From Hyalangium gracile (lineage in GTDB: Bacteria > Myxococcota > Myxococcia > Myxococcales > Myxococcaceae): a DNA stretch of 64,000 nucleotides. Where the stretch lies: contig NZ_JAHXBG010000014.1 in assembly GCF_020103725.1 (NCBI RefSeq), positions 124,001-188,000 of the forward strand. The letters are read 5' to 3'. This document shows, one piece after another, positions 8,805 through 26,861 of this stretch. Position 1 is the stretch's first letter; each line of letters opens with the position of its first letter. The translations under genes were made by a program, and so were the position numbers. The notes below the pieces were generated by a model that saw nothing but the letters and a program-made list of their open reading frames with translations, did no database searches and had not been told where the DNA came from.

Positions 8805-10550
8805 CTACTGTGTCGAAGCTGGTGACGAAGGTCCCTGACAGACGCCTTCGACACACGCGAGGCCTGGAGCACAATCAGCACCCACCGTGCACCCAGAGTC
8901 CAGTGGACAGTCTCCTGCTCTTCCTCCTGCCATCCCCGCGAAGAGGAATGTGCCATGGCCGATGAATTCGCGTATGGCCTTGTTGCCCAAAGACGTAGAG
9001 AAGTCATGCTCAAGCCTGACTAGATCATCTTCCTCCTCATCAACCTTAGCGTTGATGGTAAGGTAAACTTGGGCATTGATCTTCTCCTTGATGGCGATGG
9101 CAAGATCAGAGGCTGTTCCAGTGATGCGAATGAACTTGCGATCTTCCTCGTCAGACCTTGTCCAATTGGCCGGAACAAATTCGAAGATGATGGGGGAGTT
9201 GATACCATCATTGAGAATGAACCTCTCTCCGCTGTCCAAATCGCCTGGGGCGCCAATCTCGATCCTTCCCGTGGCCTTCGCCGCGCTGCGCTCAGCAGTG
9301 CACCATGCATTGCAACTGCCGCAAGCGCTGGCATTTCTATCGTCACAGACTTCGCCTGCCTTGGCATTGATGTAGCCATCGCCACATCGCGAAATGCGGC
9401 ACAGTTTTGTGCACTTGGCGGTCTCGCCCCTCGTGTCGCACTCCTCTCCAGCGGAGGCATTCACGAGTCCATCACCACACTCACGCAACGTACAGTCAAG
9501 GTCGCAGGTTGCTGACTCGCCCCCGGTATCGCACTGCTCAGGACGTGAGGCCTGTGTGGCAACGACTCCGTCCCCACACCGCGCCCGCTTACAAGTATTC
9601 AGACAATCATCTGCATCGTCGACATTGCCGTCATCACACTCCTCGCGTGGATCCAATTGACCGTCCCCACAGTCATCGTCCGTGGCAGTACAGTCGGCAC
9701 TGCACCCATCGCCGCCCGTGCGATTTCCATCATCGCACTTTTCGCCTGGGTCCCGAATTCCGTTGCCACACGTCTCATCAGAACGACAATTCGCGCTACA
9801 GCCATCCCCACCCATCGCATTGCCATCGTCACACACCTCACCCTCGGTGATGTCGATATAGCTATTGCCACACACCTCTACTGACTTGCAGTCTCCACTG
9901 CAGCCGTCCCCACTGGAGGTGTTACCGTCGTCACAGACCTCGCCCTTGGCAACGTCCACATATCTGTTACCGCAGTCTTCCGTCGACTTGCAATCCGCGC
10001 TACAGCCGTCTGCGCTGACGTTGTTACCGTCGTCGCACTGCTCACCCTTGACGGCATCTAAATACTTGTTGCCGCAGACCTCTGTCGACTTACAATCAAC
10101 GCTACAGCCATCCCCGCTAATTGCGTTACCATCGTCACAGACCTCACTCGAGACAACATCTTGGTATTTATTTCCACACACTTCAGTCGACTTACAGTCC
10201 GCGCTGCATCGATCTCCGCTCGCGTTATTGCCATCGTCACATTCTTCACCCGAGTCCAGCGTGTTGTTGCCGCAACGCTCGTCAGAAGTGCAGTCCTCGC
10301 TGCACCCATCATCACCTTCGACATTCCCGTCATCGCACGACTCTCCCCTGTCGACGACTCCGTCGCCACATGAAGTGCTGATGCAGATGTCCTGAGCGAG
10401 AGCACACCTCAGTCCGGGAGGGCAGATACGCCCCAGAGAGCAGATCTCGCTTTCCGCCTCGACACAGGACACGAGAGGAAAAACCATCAACGCAAGCATG
10501 GACAGAATGCGGGGGCCGCGAGCACTTAGAATCATCATTTCTCGTCTCAT
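8805..10550 (-). CDS. lipoprotein with eleven Myxococcus-type Cys-rich (DUF4215-like) repeats
   Basis: The frame opens at a TTG at 10562, but ATG 10550 has GAGG six bases upstream and leaves a good lipoprotein signal ending FPLVSC. After a short Cys-rich head come eleven repeats of about 31 aa: CGN/CGDG, then E-x-CDDGN, then DGCSxDC. The last three are degenerate (CDTGG, CDTRG, CDDRN). Such repeats are predicted small disulfide modules of secreted myxobacterial proteins. A non-repetitive C-terminal domain of about 130 aa follows, with a final Cys cluster (CPLDSGC). The gene is third in an operon after a kinase-nSTAND fusion and a TPR/PEGA protein, 8 nt after the latter. It is visibly richer in A/T-ending codons than its neighbours. 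Confidence 0.88.
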   Translation of the reverse strand: MRREMMILSARGPRILSMLALMVFPLVSCVEAESEICSLGRICPPGLRCALAQDICISTSCGDGVVDRGESCDDGNVEGDDGCSEDCTSDERCGNNTLDSGEECDDGNNASGDRCSADCKSTEVCGNKYQDVVSSEVCDDGNAISGDGCSVDCKSTEVCGNKYLDAVKGEQCDDGNNVSADGCSADCKSTEDCGNRYVDVAKGEVCDDGNTSSGDGCSGDCKSVEVCGNSYIDITEGEVCDDGNAMGGDGCSANCRSDETCGNGIRDPGEKCDDGNRTGGDGCSADCTATDDDCGDGQLDPREECDDGNVDDADDCLNTCKRARCGDGVVATQASRPEQCDTGGESATCDLDCTLRECGDGLVNASAGEECDTRGETAKCTKLCRISRCGDGYINAKAGEVCDDRNASACGSCNAWCTAERSAAKATGRIEIGAPGDLDSGERFILNDGINSPIIFEFVPANWTRSDEEDRKFIRITGTASDLAIAIKEKINAQVYLTINAKVDEEEDDLVRLEHDFSTSLGNKAIREFIGHGTFLFAGMAGGRAGDCPLDSGCTVGADCAPGLACVEGVCQGPSSPASTQ

Positions 10551-10558
10551 CCGGAACC

Positions 10559-11575
10559 TCAAAACTGGATAGACATCACGAGTTCAGTCGTCCCACGCCC
10601 CAAATGGATCGCGACACGACTCTCCTGATCACATTCATCAGGGGTAAGCCGATATGGCTGGGCACGGTTGATGAAGGCAAACACCCCCCCTGCGACTGCC
10701 AGCGCTCCTCCCGCACCGGAGATAACTATTCCCACCTTCTGAAGGCGCTCCCCTCGACTGCTCAGTTTAGCGAACGTAGGAGTCCCTGTGCAGCCACCAG
10801 AACCGCACTCCTTAGCTCGCGTATCGAAGGCGTGAATATCCCTGCGCCCTAGCAGAGTCATCGCGGCCCCCCCAGCTACGAGCCCCGCTCCTGCGCTAAA
10901 CGCCGCCCACGGCTTCCACGTCGGCCACTTCCGGCGATACCGAGTGAGCGCACTGTCGTCATACAGATTGGAGATGTGGAGTCGGATCTCCTCGCCCTCA
11001 CGAGGCGTTCGGATCCTCTCGTTGGGAGGGTACCCCTCCTTAACGACGACGAAGACATGCGAGCCCGGTAGCACCCAGCCCTTGAAGTGGTCCGGCCCCG
11101 TGAACAGCACCCGCCCATCCATCATTACCGAGGCCCCAGGGACATCGCAGGAGACGTCGACCCGAACAAGTTGCTTCTCGATGAAGGCCCTGAGCTTGCT
11201 GGCATGTTCCAGCATCTTCTTGTCCAGCGGCGCTTCTCCGTAGCGCATGGCCGCTTCCAGATGCTCACGAAGTTCCAGCTTCAAGCCAGAGTCCATCAAC
11301 GCCAGCGAGAGATTGTAGTGAATGGCAGGGTGATCCCAGCGTTTGAGCGATCTCCGATACAGGTCGGCGGCCTTCAGGAAGAGGCCCTGCTCGTAATATC
11401 CGTTGCCCTCCTGGAACAGCGCAGCAGCTGCGCCCTGGTCTTCCTGAGAGACTCCCTGGGACCAAGGGCTACGAGTGCTGGTGTTGAGTTGCTGATGCAG
11501 CGGCTGCGCGGCGGCCAGAGGGGCAATGAGCAGTAGCCCAAGCGCGATGCCGAATATGGTCCGAGACATTCCCAT
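10559..11575 (-). CDS. exported TPR/PEGA-domain protein with C-terminal membrane spans
   Basis: Start ATG 11575 is set by GGAGG six bases upstream and yields a signal peptide ([24 protein letters not shown]). Residues about 40-120 look like two TPR units ([23 protein letters not shown]). Residues about 130-190 form a PEGA-like beta domain ([16 protein letters not shown]...[13 protein letters not shown]), a module common in myxobacterial kinase systems. Two Gly/Ala-rich membrane segments follow near 215-240 and 265-290. Eleven nt separate it from the kinase gene upstream and 8 nt from the lipoprotein downstream, so the three are probably one transcript. Function is unknown; a periplasmic partner of the kinase is inferred. 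Confidence 0.8.
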   Translation of the reverse strand: MGMSRTIFGIALGLLLIAPLAAAQPLHQQLNTSTRSPWSQGVSQEDQGAAAALFQEGNGYYEQGLFLKAADLYRRSLKRWDHPAIHYNLSLALMDSGLKLELREHLEAAMRYGEAPLDKKMLEHASKLRAFIEKQLVRVDVSCDVPGASVMMDGRVLFTGPDHFKGWVLPGSHVFVVVKEGYPPNERIRTPREGEEIRLHISNLYDDSALTRYRRKWPTWKPWAAFSAGAGLVAGGAAMTLLGRRDIHAFDTRAKECGSGGCTGTPTFAKLSSRGERLQKVGIVISGAGGALAVAGGVFAFINRAQPYRLTPDECDQESRVAIHLGRGTTELVMSIQF

Positions 11576-11586
11576 GCGATTCCTCC

Positions 11587-14430
<2,844 letters not shown>

Positions 14431-14647
14431 TTCCGCTTCGTCTCTGGACGCAATGGCTTCCCAATTCAGGGAAAGCGCGAACGTCCAATCAGATACATCC
14501 ACGCGCGCAGACGCGGCTGTACCCCTCCAGGCGACTACCCCGACGCGGGCAGCCAGGAGTCATCCCAGGTTGTCTTGAGCCTCATCCATGCGGTAGGGAC
14601 AGAGGGCTGATCGTTGGAGTCCCACCCTCCCGCCGAGACGCCCCCGA

Positions 14648-16111
14648 ATGGCCGAGACCACCCCCGCGTCGAACAACCGCTTCCCTCCGCAGATCCCCTT
14701 CATCATCGGCAACGAGATCTGCGAGCGCTTCAGCTTCTACGGGATGCGCAACATCCTCATGGTGTTCCTCATGGACTACCTCCTGAGGAACGTGAACCCG
14801 GACCCGGCCATCCGGGAGGCGACCGCCAAGTCGCACTTCCACCTGTTCATGTCCGGGGTCTACTTCTTCCCCCTCTTCGGCGGGTACCTGGCGGACCGCT
14901 TCCTCGGCAAGTACCGCGTCATCCTCTGGCTGAGCCTCCTGTACTGCGTGGGCCAGTTCTCCCTCGCCCTCTTCGTGGACAACAAGTACGGCTTCTACAC
15001 CGGCCTGCTGCTCATCTCGCTGGGCTCGGGCGGCATCAAGCCGTGCGTCTCCGCCATGGTGGGCGATCAGTTCACCGCCGAGAACAAGCACCTGGTGAAG
15101 AAGGTCTTCGCCATCTTCTACTGGTCCATCAACTTCGGCTCGTTCTTCGCCTCTCTCTTCATCCCGCTGGCGCTCAAGCACCTGGGCCCCGCCATCGCCT
15201 TTGGCATCCCGGGCGTGCTGATGCTCATCGCCACCATCATCTACTGGGCCGGCCGGCGCCACTACGTCATGGTCCCCCCCACGGGCCAGAACCCGCACTC
15301 GTTCCTCAAGGTCGTCTTCTCCGCGCTGGGCAACCTCAAGGAGCGCAAGCCTGGCGAAGGCTGGCTCTCCGCCGCCCGCAAGCAGCACCCCGAGGAGGCC
15401 ATCGAGGGCGTGCGCGCCGTCTTCCGCATCAACCTGCTGCTGATGCCCACCATCCCCTTCTTCTGGATGCTCTTCGATCAGAAGGCTTCCACCTGGGTGG
15501 TGCAGGCCAAGGCCATGGATCCCCAGGTGGGCTCGTTCACCTTCCAGGCCAGCCAGATGCAGTTCGTCAACCCGGCCCTGGTGATGATCCTCATCCCGGT
15601 GCTCGCCGCCGTCGTCTACCCCGCCTTCCAGAAGGGCGGCTGGGAGCTCACCCCGCTGCGCCGCATGCCGCTGGGCCTGGTGATCGGCGCGCTCTCGTAC
15701 GTCGTCGCCGGCTACTACCAGGTGGTCATCGAGGGCGGCACCCAGCTCAACATCGCCTGGCAGATCCTCCCGTACATCGTGCTCACCATCGCGGAGATCC
15801 TCGTGTCCACCACGGGGCTGGAGTTCGCCTACACCCAGGCCCCCCGCGAGATGAAGAGCGTGGTGCAGAGCCTGTGGCTGCTCAACTCCACCCTGGCCAA
15901 CGTGGCGGTGGCCATCGCCGCCCAGCTCAACATCTTCACCGGCTCGGCCCAGTTCTTCTTCTACGCGGGCCTGGCAGCCCTGGCCGGCGTGGGCATGGCC
16001 CTCATGGCGCGCGGCTACAAGGTGCGCGACTACTACCAGGAGACGCAGCCGCCCATCCCCGTGGGCGAGCACGCCGCGCCCAAGCTGGCCACCGTCACCA
16101 AGAGCGCCTGA
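14648..16111 (+). CDS. POT/PTR2-family proton-coupled oligopeptide transporter
   Basis: A 487-aa membrane protein with about 12-14 helices. The first helix carries the POT signature ExxERFxxYG (NEICERFSFYGMRNIL), and a second PTR2 segment reads FYWSINFGSF. It would import di- and tripeptides (or exchange them) with protons across the inner membrane. The start (MAETTPASNN) is the only reasonable one, though no strong ribosome site precedes it. A longer paralogue follows 81 nt downstream on the same strand. A predatory, amino-acid-using lifestyle fits such duplication. Confidence 0.9.
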   Translation: MAETTPASNNRFPPQIPFIIGNEICERFSFYGMRNILMVFLMDYLLRNVNPDPAIREATAKSHFHLFMSGVYFFPLFGGYLADRFLGKYRVILWLSLLYCVGQFSLALFVDNKYGFYTGLLLISLGSGGIKPCVSAMVGDQFTAENKHLVKKVFAIFYWSINFGSFFASLFIPLALKHLGPAIAFGIPGVLMLIATIIYWAGRRHYVMVPPTGQNPHSFLKVVFSALGNLKERKPGEGWLSAARKQHPEEAIEGVRAVFRINLLLMPTIPFFWMLFDQKASTWVVQAKAMDPQVGSFTFQASQMQFVNPALVMILIPVLAAVVYPAFQKGGWELTPLRRMPLGLVIGALSYVVAGYYQVVIEGGTQLNIAWQILPYIVLTIAEILVSTTGLEFAYTQAPREMKSVVQSLWLLNSTLANVAVAIAAQLNIFTGSAQFFFYAGLAALAGVGMALMARGYKVRDYYQETQPPIPVGEHAAPKLATVTKSA

Positions 16112-16192
16112 GCGGCCGCGCACTCGGAGTGCGCGTGGCGTGGCGAGCAGCGCTTGACAGGGGTGTGAGCGGACCGATTCGATGCGGCATCC

Positions 16193-18227
<2,035 letters not shown>

Positions 18228-18229
<2 letters not shown>

Positions 18230-18248
18230 CCGCCCGCCGCGCGGCGGC

Positions 18249-18249
<1 letters not shown>
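18228..18249. terminator. shared hairpin across two convergent stop codons
   Basis: AGCCGCC (18228-18234) and GGCGGCT (18243-18249) form a perfect 7-bp stem with an 8-nt GC loop. The stem overlaps the stop codons of both converging genes. It is symmetric and lacks a T-run, so it could pause or protect the 3' ends of both transcripts. Confidence 0.4.
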
Positions 18250-21151
<2,902 letters not shown>

Positions 21152-21152
<1 letters not shown>

Positions 21153-21946
21153 TACTGCTTTTGCCCTTCCGTGATCAGAAGGACAGAATACTTCAGAGTG
21201 TCTGGATCGCCCAGCATCGCCAGGTAGCGGCGGGCGAACTCCTGGTAGGCAGCCAGGCTCCCGAAAGCGGGCGCGGCGATGGGCTCCAGCGCCTTGAAGC
21301 GGGTCGCCCAGTCCTCCATCTGCCGGGCGTCCGCCGCTCCAGCCACCACATACAGCGGCGCCAGGTGCACGCGGATCTGGCTCAGGCCCGCGCGCCGGAA
21401 CAGGTGGAACATCTTCCGGCCCACCTGCACGTCCACCCCCGCGGCGGCCTTGGCGGCGGCGGCGAGCTTCTGGATGCCTTCGCGGAGCTCCTCCGGAAAC
21501 GGCCAACCCAGATCTCCCGGACCATCCACGTCCGCCACCACCACCCGCCCACCGGGGCGCGTCACCCGCAGCAGCTCCGCCAGGCCTTCCTCGGGAGCCG
21601 GCAGATACTCGAAGACGAACTGGCTCCACACGTAGTCAAACGCGTTCGCCGGCAGCTCCGTCTTGCGCACATCCGCCTGCACGAAGCGACACTGCTTCAG
21701 TCCCGAGCACAACGAGCGGGCCTCGGCCAGGCGTTTGTCGCTCGAGTCCAGGCCCACGACGCTCCCACCTGGGCCTACCACGTCGGCCATCACGGCGGTG
21801 ATGAGCCCGGGTCCGCAGCCGGCATCGAGCGCCGCCATGCCTGGGGCCAGCCCGGTGTTCAGCAGGTGGCCGCGGACGGGCAAGGCGCGGGCCTGCTCCA
21901 GCAGCCGCCGCGTCTCCCCCTCGGACTCCATCACGTAGGCGCTCAC
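21152..21946 (-). CDS. class I SAM-dependent methyltransferase
   Basis: A 264-aa Rossmann-fold methyltransferase. Motif I is LDAGCGPGLITAVMA, motif II region VVGLDSSDKRL, and VRKTELPANAFDYVWSQFVFEYL marks motif IV and the following strand, as in UbiE/arsenite-methyltransferase-like proteins. The substrate is unknown. The GTG start at 21946 overlaps the upstream gene's TGA (GTGA), and its own TAA overlaps the kinase ATG, so the three genes are translated as a unit. This context suggests a regulatory modification role rather than metabolism, but that is inference. Confidence 0.85.
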
Positions 21947-24360
21947 GCCGCCGCGTCCTCTTCCTCCTGCTGGGACAGGCGCACCGAGCGCGTCTGGAGG
22001 CGCTCGAAGACGGCGGCCATCAGCATCTGCCAGGTCCGGGCGGTGCTGCGGTGGAAGGTGTGCTCGCAGACGCGGCCGAACCAGGCGAAGCCCATGGAGA
22101 TGAGGGCCTCCACCTCGTCATCCTGCACGAGCGCCAGCGCCGAGGGCTTGCCCTGCTCCCAGGCGAGCTCGATGCAGCGGGCGGCGAGCGCCTCACGCGC
22201 CGCGGCGGCCTGGGGGTGGAGGGGATCCGGCACGATGAAGCAGAAGGCGTTGTTCATCTCCGGCCAGCTCAGGCCCCGGGTGGCATCCTCGGCGAGCGCG
22301 ATGGCCAGCGGCCCGTGCTCTCCATCCACCACGAAGATGGAGCGCTCGCGCTTGAGCCCGTAGTTGGCGAAGCGAGCGCCGATCGTGGGCATCCGCGCCT
22401 CGGAGGCCACCAGATCATCCGCCATCAGCCGCACCACCTCGCCGCGCGAGCGCAGGTAGCCCTCGATCCACTGGAGATCCGCCTCCACCGCGGGCCGCAC
22501 CGGCAGCAGCCCACGCCGCGGCCGTGGCGCCTCGGAGAGCGGCAGGCGCATGTAGTTCAGCGTCCGCAGGCTCGTGAGGCCGTCCAGGTGCATGCTGCGG
22601 GCGATCCAGCCGAAGACGCGATCCGGCCACTTGTTCTGGATGCGCCAGTAGACGCGCACGTAGTTCACGTCCTCGAGGGACTCGGCGTAGTCCACGCTGA
22701 GCGCGGACAGGTCCCGCGAGATGCTCTCGCCCCGGCGCACCGAGGGCAGCACCATGAGGTGCTGGAGCATCCAGGTGCGCGAGTACGTCCGCACCCCGGA
22801 CGCGTGGCCGATGAGCTGCAGCCCGTCGCGGTAGACGAACGAGCGGGCGATCTCGTCGCTGGCGGCGGCCAGCTTGCGGTGGGTGTCCTCCAGCACGTCC
22901 AGGTGCGGCCCATCCTCGAACGGGTAGTCGGGATAGACGTGGCGCACCGTGCGGACGATCTCCCAGATGTTCCGGAAGGGCTCGTTGGAGCCGTCCCACA
23001 CCTGCGGGCAGCGGGCCTGGACGAAGGCGTTGGTGACGGCCTGGCGCGCCTCGGGCTGCACGTGGAGCAGCCGCACCCCACAGCGGAAGGGCCGGGCCAT
23101 GCCGCCGGCGGTGTGATCCAGCAGCGGCGCGTTGTCGCGCACCTCGGCGCTGCAGGGCGCTCGCATCCCATCCGGCAGCACGAGGGTGAAGTCATGGATG
23201 GCCAGCCCGACCGGGAGCACCTCGCGGGCCGCGTCGTAGACGAAGGACAGCCCCACCGCGTTCAGGTCCATCACCGGGTGCTCGAGGCGCTCGCCGGTGA
23301 TGGGGGACACGAAGGAGATGGCGAAGGGCTGCTCCTCTCCCGCGCGGAACCGCGCGCTGTTGCGCCGGTGGTACATGGAGAGGCTGCGCGGCACCGACAG
23401 GACCATCCCCCCATCCTCGATGCGAAGGACGGAGGCCCAGCCGCTGTAGCTCTTGCCGCTCAGATCGAAGGCCACCCGAACCACGTCTCCCCTGTTGGGG
23501 GACCAGTGCTGGGGGAGCGAGCAGCGCAGCTCGGGGTGGTAGTGCTCGCCATCCTCCACGAGCGTTGCCGTCAGCTCCTCCTGCGTCCGCACGCCCTGCA
23601 CCAGGGAGCACTGGAGCACCGCGTGCTGACGCAGCGCGCGCCGCAGCACCGCGAGCACACGGACGATGTCATCCAGCGTGGCCAGCTCCACGTAGCCGAT
23701 GCTGGCGCCCGCGCGCTCGATCTGGACGCCGACGCGGAAGAAGGCATCTTCCCGCGTGCGCTCCAGCCCGATGTGCCGCACGAAGCCGCCGCCGGCGCGC
23801 AGGATGACCTGGCCGGCGCGCTCCAGCCGGAAGTCGAAGAGCCGGGTGCCGGGCGGTAGCCGCTCGATGGGGGCATCCACCGGCAGCCTCAGCAGGAAGC
23901 CCTCATTGCCCACATTCAGGCACCGGGTATGCAGCTGCTGCCCGTCCACGGTGAACGAGGCCTCCAGCCCCACCGTGGGGACGCGGCGGGAGGAGCGCTG
24001 ACGCATCAGCTCGCCCAGGCTTCGCGTCATCTCCTCCACGGGGATGGTGGGGTCCACGGTGTGGAACTCGTGGCCCTCGGCCGCAACGTCCACCAGTTCA
24101 CGCATGGCCTCCGTCTGGGACTTGGGACACAGGAAGACGCGAAGCGCCCGTGGCGCCAGCCGATCGAGATCCCGGATGAACCGCCGCGCCTCCATGGCAT
24201 CCGCGAGCACCACATCCGGCACCCGCTCCGCCAGGGTGCGCGCCGCGTCATCCCGGGAGGACACCGCGACGATCTGCCGGGGGGACAATGCCGCCACCAG
24301 CCCGGCGCGCAGCACCGGATCCGGATGGACGATCAACACCGACTGCTCTTGCGCGACCAT
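21943..24360 (-). CDS. receiver-like/PilZ-like/GNAT-like multidomain protein
   Basis: An 805-aa protein starting at ATG 24360, five bases after AGGAGG. The N-terminus (SVLIVHPDPVLRAGLVAALS, VPDVVLAD) has a receiver-like fold. Two central beta-rich regions resemble PilZ/YcgR modules; the second has HRRNSARFRAGEEQPFAISF, like the c-di-GMP RxxxR region, though the D/NxSxxG partner motif is not clear. The last 250 residues look like a GNAT acetyltransferase fold (LLPVRPAVEADLQWIEGYLRSR ... ALVQDDEVEALISMGF). It is the first gene of a coupled operon with a methyltransferase and a double kinase. A c-di-GMP-linked role is plausible but unproven. Confidence 0.7.
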   Translation of the reverse strand: MVAQEQSVLIVHPDPVLRAGLVAALSPRQIVAVSSRDDAARTLAERVPDVVLADAMEARRFIRDLDRLAPRALRVFLCPKSQTEAMRELVDVAAEGHEFHTVDPTIPVEEMTRSLGELMRQRSSRRVPTVGLEASFTVDGQQLHTRCLNVGNEGFLLRLPVDAPIERLPPGTRLFDFRLERAGQVILRAGGGFVRHIGLERTREDAFFRVGVQIERAGASIGYVELATLDDIVRVLAVLRRALRQHAVLQCSLVQGVRTQEELTATLVEDGEHYHPELRCSLPQHWSPNRGDVVRVAFDLSGKSYSGWASVLRIEDGGMVLSVPRSLSMYHRRNSARFRAGEEQPFAISFVSPITGERLEHPVMDLNAVGLSFVYDAAREVLPVGLAIHDFTLVLPDGMRAPCSAEVRDNAPLLDHTAGGMARPFRCGVRLLHVQPEARQAVTNAFVQARCPQVWDGSNEPFRNIWEIVRTVRHVYPDYPFEDGPHLDVLEDTHRKLAAASDEIARSFVYRDGLQLIGHASGVRTYSRTWMLQHLMVLPSVRRGESISRDLSALSVDYAESLEDVNYVRVYWRIQNKWPDRVFGWIARSMHLDGLTSLRTLNYMRLPLSEAPRPRRGLLPVRPAVEADLQWIEGYLRSRGEVVRLMADDLVASEARMPTIGARFANYGLKRERSIFVVDGEHGPLAIALAEDATRGLSWPEMNNAFCFIVPDPLHPQAAAAREALAARCIELAWEQGKPSALALVQDDEVEALISMGFAWFGRVCEHTFHRSTARTWQMLMAAVFERLQTRSVRLSQQEEEDAAA

Positions 24361-24692
24361 CAGCACCTCCTGCAGCGCGCGCCTTCGGTGCTCTGCCGGG
24401 CCTGCATCATCACAGCCTCTCCATGCGCGCCAGGGAGCGCCCCGACCGCTGCCAGAGGCGCGAGCCAGGGAGCGAAGTCAGCGAAACAAAAAGGTAACCG
24501 CTTTCCTGAGTGAAGAAAAGTTGCCCCGATGGGTTCTGCCATGGAGCGGAATGAACGGAGTTGTTCCGGCTCACCCGCCTAGACGCGTCTTCCTGAAACA
24601 ACCGGAGGTGTCGGTTCGTCAGAGAGAGCCCCGCTTACGGACGTTGGCCACATCCCGAAGGACCGATTAAATGAATCATGTGAGGAGGGCCG
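24361..24692. other. 332-base divergent intergenic region
   Basis: This is the only gene-free stretch above 300 bases. It separates the minus-strand PilZ-like operon from nadA and is lower in GC than its flanks, as expected of promoters. A plausible nadA promoter is TTGGCC at 24644-24649 and ATTAAA at 24666-24671, with a 16-base spacer. The nadA ribosome site GGAGGG lies at its right edge and AGGAGG for the other operon at its left. No RNA gene or strong hairpin was recognised. A NadR/NrtR-type operator could not be confirmed. Confidence 0.4.
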
Positions 24693-25622
24693 ATGGGCGA
24701 CGAAACCGACTACGAGGCCAGGATCCAGGAGCTGAAGAAGTCTCTCAACGCTGTCATCCTGGCGCACTATTACCAGGAGAGTGAAATACAGGACGTTGCG
24801 GACTTCGTGGGGGACAGCCTGGCGCTGGCCCAGGCGGCGGCGAAGACGACGGCGGACGTCATCGTCTTCTGCGGCGTGCACTTCATGGCGGAGACGGCGA
24901 AGATCCTCAACCCGACGAAGCAGGTGCTGCTGCCGGATCTGAAGGCGGGGTGCTCGCTGTCGGACCGGTGCCCGCCGGCGGCCTTCAAGGCCTTCAAGGA
25001 GAAGCACCCGGACGCCTTCGTGGTGAGCTACGTGAACAGCTCGGCGGCGGTGAAGGCGATGAGCGACGTCATCTGCACGTCCTCCAACGCGGTGAAGATC
25101 GTCAACCAGGCGCCCAGGGATCGGCAGATCCTCTTCGCGCCGGATCAGCACCTGGGCCGGCACGTGATGAAGCAGACGGGCCGGGACATGGTGCTGTGGC
25201 CGGGCAGCTGCATCGTCCACGAGATCTTCAGCGAGAAGAAGCTGGTGCAGCTCAAGGTGGAGCACCCGGACGCGGAGGTGGTCGCCCACCCGGAGTGCGA
25301 GCAGGCGGTGCTGCGGCACGCCGACTTCATCGGCTCCACCAAGGGCATCCTGGACTACGTGGTGGCCAGCCCGAAGCAGAAGTTCATCGTGGTGACGGAG
25401 GCGGGCATCATCCACCAGATGGAGCTCAAGGCGCCGGGCAAGACGTACATCCCGGCTCCGCCGGACAACGGGTGCGCGTGCAACGAGTGCCCGTACATGC
25501 GGCTCAACACGATGGAGAAGCTCTACCGCTGCATGAGGGACCGGACGCCGGAGCTCATCCTTCCGCTGGATCTCCAGGCGGCCGCGCGAGCGCCACTCCA
25601 GCGCATGCTGGAGTGGTCCTGA
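24693..25622 (+). CDS. nadA: quinolinate synthase A
   Basis: NadA condenses iminoaspartate with dihydroxyacetone phosphate to quinolinate in de novo NAD synthesis, using one [4Fe-4S] cluster. At 309 aa it is of the short, archaeal/Thermotoga-like form. Substrate and cluster motifs are visible: [36 protein letters not shown] (cluster Cys near 86), WPGSCIVHE (near 172) and CACNECPYM (near 260). The spacing matches the three-Cys ligation of the family. The ATG is four bases after GGAGGG. nadB and nadC are not adjacent, so the pathway is scattered. Confidence 0.96.
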   Translation: MGDETDYEARIQELKKSLNAVILAHYYQESEIQDVADFVGDSLALAQAAAKTTADVIVFCGVHFMAETAKILNPTKQVLLPDLKAGCSLSDRCPPAAFKAFKEKHPDAFVVSYVNSSAAVKAMSDVICTSSNAVKIVNQAPRDRQILFAPDQHLGRHVMKQTGRDMVLWPGSCIVHEIFSEKKLVQLKVEHPDAEVVAHPECEQAVLRHADFIGSTKGILDYVVASPKQKFIVVTEAGIIHQMELKAPGKTYIPAPPDNGCACNECPYMRLNTMEKLYRCMRDRTPELILPLDLQAAARAPLQRMLEWS

Positions 25623-25714
25623 CGCGCGGCGTCGACGCGCCCGGAGTGTCAGCCAGCGCAGCAAAGCCGAACTCGCAGCTTGCACCGGGAAGGCCGGGGT
25701 GAGATGGAGCACAC

Positions 25715-26323
25715 GTGGGCTTTCGATTCCTAGCCGTCCCCGGTCACCGCCTCGTTGATCACCCGCGTGCGCTGCCGGATGAAGATCGCCTCGAGCCGGA
25801 GCTTCCTCCCATCCCGGAGGCCGTGGAGCGCGCCCTCGCGAGCGCCGAGTTCCGCGACATCCGCGCCCGAGACAAGCTGCGCTCGCTGCTGCAGAGTGAC
25901 CGGCCGCCGAAGCTGGGCTCGCCGGGCGCGGGCTTTGGCCCCTCGGCCGTCTTCGCGCAGCCGCCGCAGGATCTGCCGGCGCTGCTGCGGCTGGCGGACG
26001 AGCTGGAGACGCTCGCGCGCCGCGAGGCGGGTGAGCGCGCGCTGGTGTGGAAGTGCACCGAGTGCGGTGCGCGCTACGCCGTGCCCGTGGCGCTGGTGAG
26101 GCCGGTGTCCATCCGCTGCGAGCGGTGTGGCAGCCCGGTGGAGCTCAGCGCCCCGCGCAGCCTGGGCGAGGAGGCGCTGATCGATCCGTTCCTCGGAGCG
26201 GTGAACCAGTGCCGCCGGGAGCTGGCGGCGTTCTTCCGCGAGGCGATGGCGCGCGGCTGGCCCGTGCTGGTGGCCGCGGGAGAGCGGCCGTCCATGGCGG
26301 GCGGCGAGCCGGCGCGAGAGTGA
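25715..26323 (+). CDS. zinc-ribbon protein of unknown function
   Basis: A 202-aa protein with a GTG start at 25715 preceded by GGAG; the ATG a few bases earlier is out of frame and stops at once. The N-terminal half is Pro/Leu/Arg-rich with charged helices. A zinc ribbon lies near residues 113-142: CTECGARYAVP, 20-odd residues, then CERCGSPV. A short helical tail follows. Its position 92 nt after nadA suggests at most loose co-expression. I do not recognise the family beyond the ribbon. Confidence 0.6.
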   Translation: MGFRFLAVPGHRLVDHPRALPDEDRLEPELPPIPEAVERALASAEFRDIRARDKLRSLLQSDRPPKLGSPGAGFGPSAVFAQPPQDLPALLRLADELETLARREAGERALVWKCTECGARYAVPVALVRPVSIRCERCGSPVELSAPRSLGEEALIDPFLGAVNQCRRELAAFFREAMARGWPVLVAAGERPSMAGGEPARE

Positions 26324-26341
26324 CAGCCGTCCGCGGGTGCT

Positions 26342-26710
26342 TCAGATGAAGACGCCGGCGGACGCGTCGTAGCGCGCGTCCTCCAGCTTGAGCGCCGGGG
26401 CCTGCTTGCGCAGGGCATCCATCACCTGGCGCTTGCCGCCCTTGCACTTGGAGCACTCGCACTGGCCCTTCTTGCAGGTGCAGTCGGCCTTGCTGTCGCA
26501 CTGGCACTTGGCCGTGAGCAGCTCGTCCACTTCCTTGAGCGGGTTCTGCGCCGGGCGCGCCTGGGTGTCCCCGTCCTTCTTAGCGGGGGGAGTGGACGCC
26601 TGGCCCTTGGCGGCGTGGCCATGGGCCTCGCAGGCCTGCCCCACGCTCGGTGCCAGCAGCACGCCGCCCGCCATGCACAGGGCAGCCACCGTCATACCGA
26701 TGCGCTTCAT
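26342..26710 (-). CDS. small exported Cys-rich, metallothionein-like protein
   Basis: A 122-aa protein starting at ATG 26710 with GGAGG at ideal spacing; the frame continues to 26761 without support. A signal peptide (MKRIGMTVAALCMAGGVLLA to GQA) is followed by CEAHGHAAKGQ, a Lys/Pro-rich linker and a dense Cys block near residues 70-92: C-x-C, C-x-C, C-x-C-x2-C. Nine Cys in about 24 residues, plus His at the N-terminus, suggest metal binding (copper or zinc) outside the cytoplasm. No metal transporter or regulator is adjacent. The fold is unassigned. Confidence 0.7.
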   Translation of the reverse strand: MKRIGMTVAALCMAGGVLLAPSVGQACEAHGHAAKGQASTPPAKKDGDTQARPAQNPLKEVDELLTAKCQCDSKADCTCKKGQCECSKCKGGKRQVMDALRKQAPALKLEDARYDASAGVFI

Positions 26711-26861
26711 CTGCTTCCTCCTTCGGGCACAGCCTGCAACAGCCCGCGACAACATGAACACACGAGTCGGGGGCGCCTATACCCCAGCCCCTCGTCTCTG
26801 CCAAGCACCTTATCACACTTCCGCCCACCCCGCAGCGTATACCCTGGCGGACTGGTAGCGG

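Noticed and set aside
9394-10395. Several Ser/His-rich plus-strand frames opposite the Cys-repeat gene
   Set aside because: They arise from the periodic antisense of the CDDGN repeats; the Cys frame is the meaningful one.
9000-10500. Periodic DNA that might look like a CRISPR array or tandem repeat
   Set aside because: The period is the 31-residue protein repeat; DNA copies diverge and there are no constant repeats with unique spacers.
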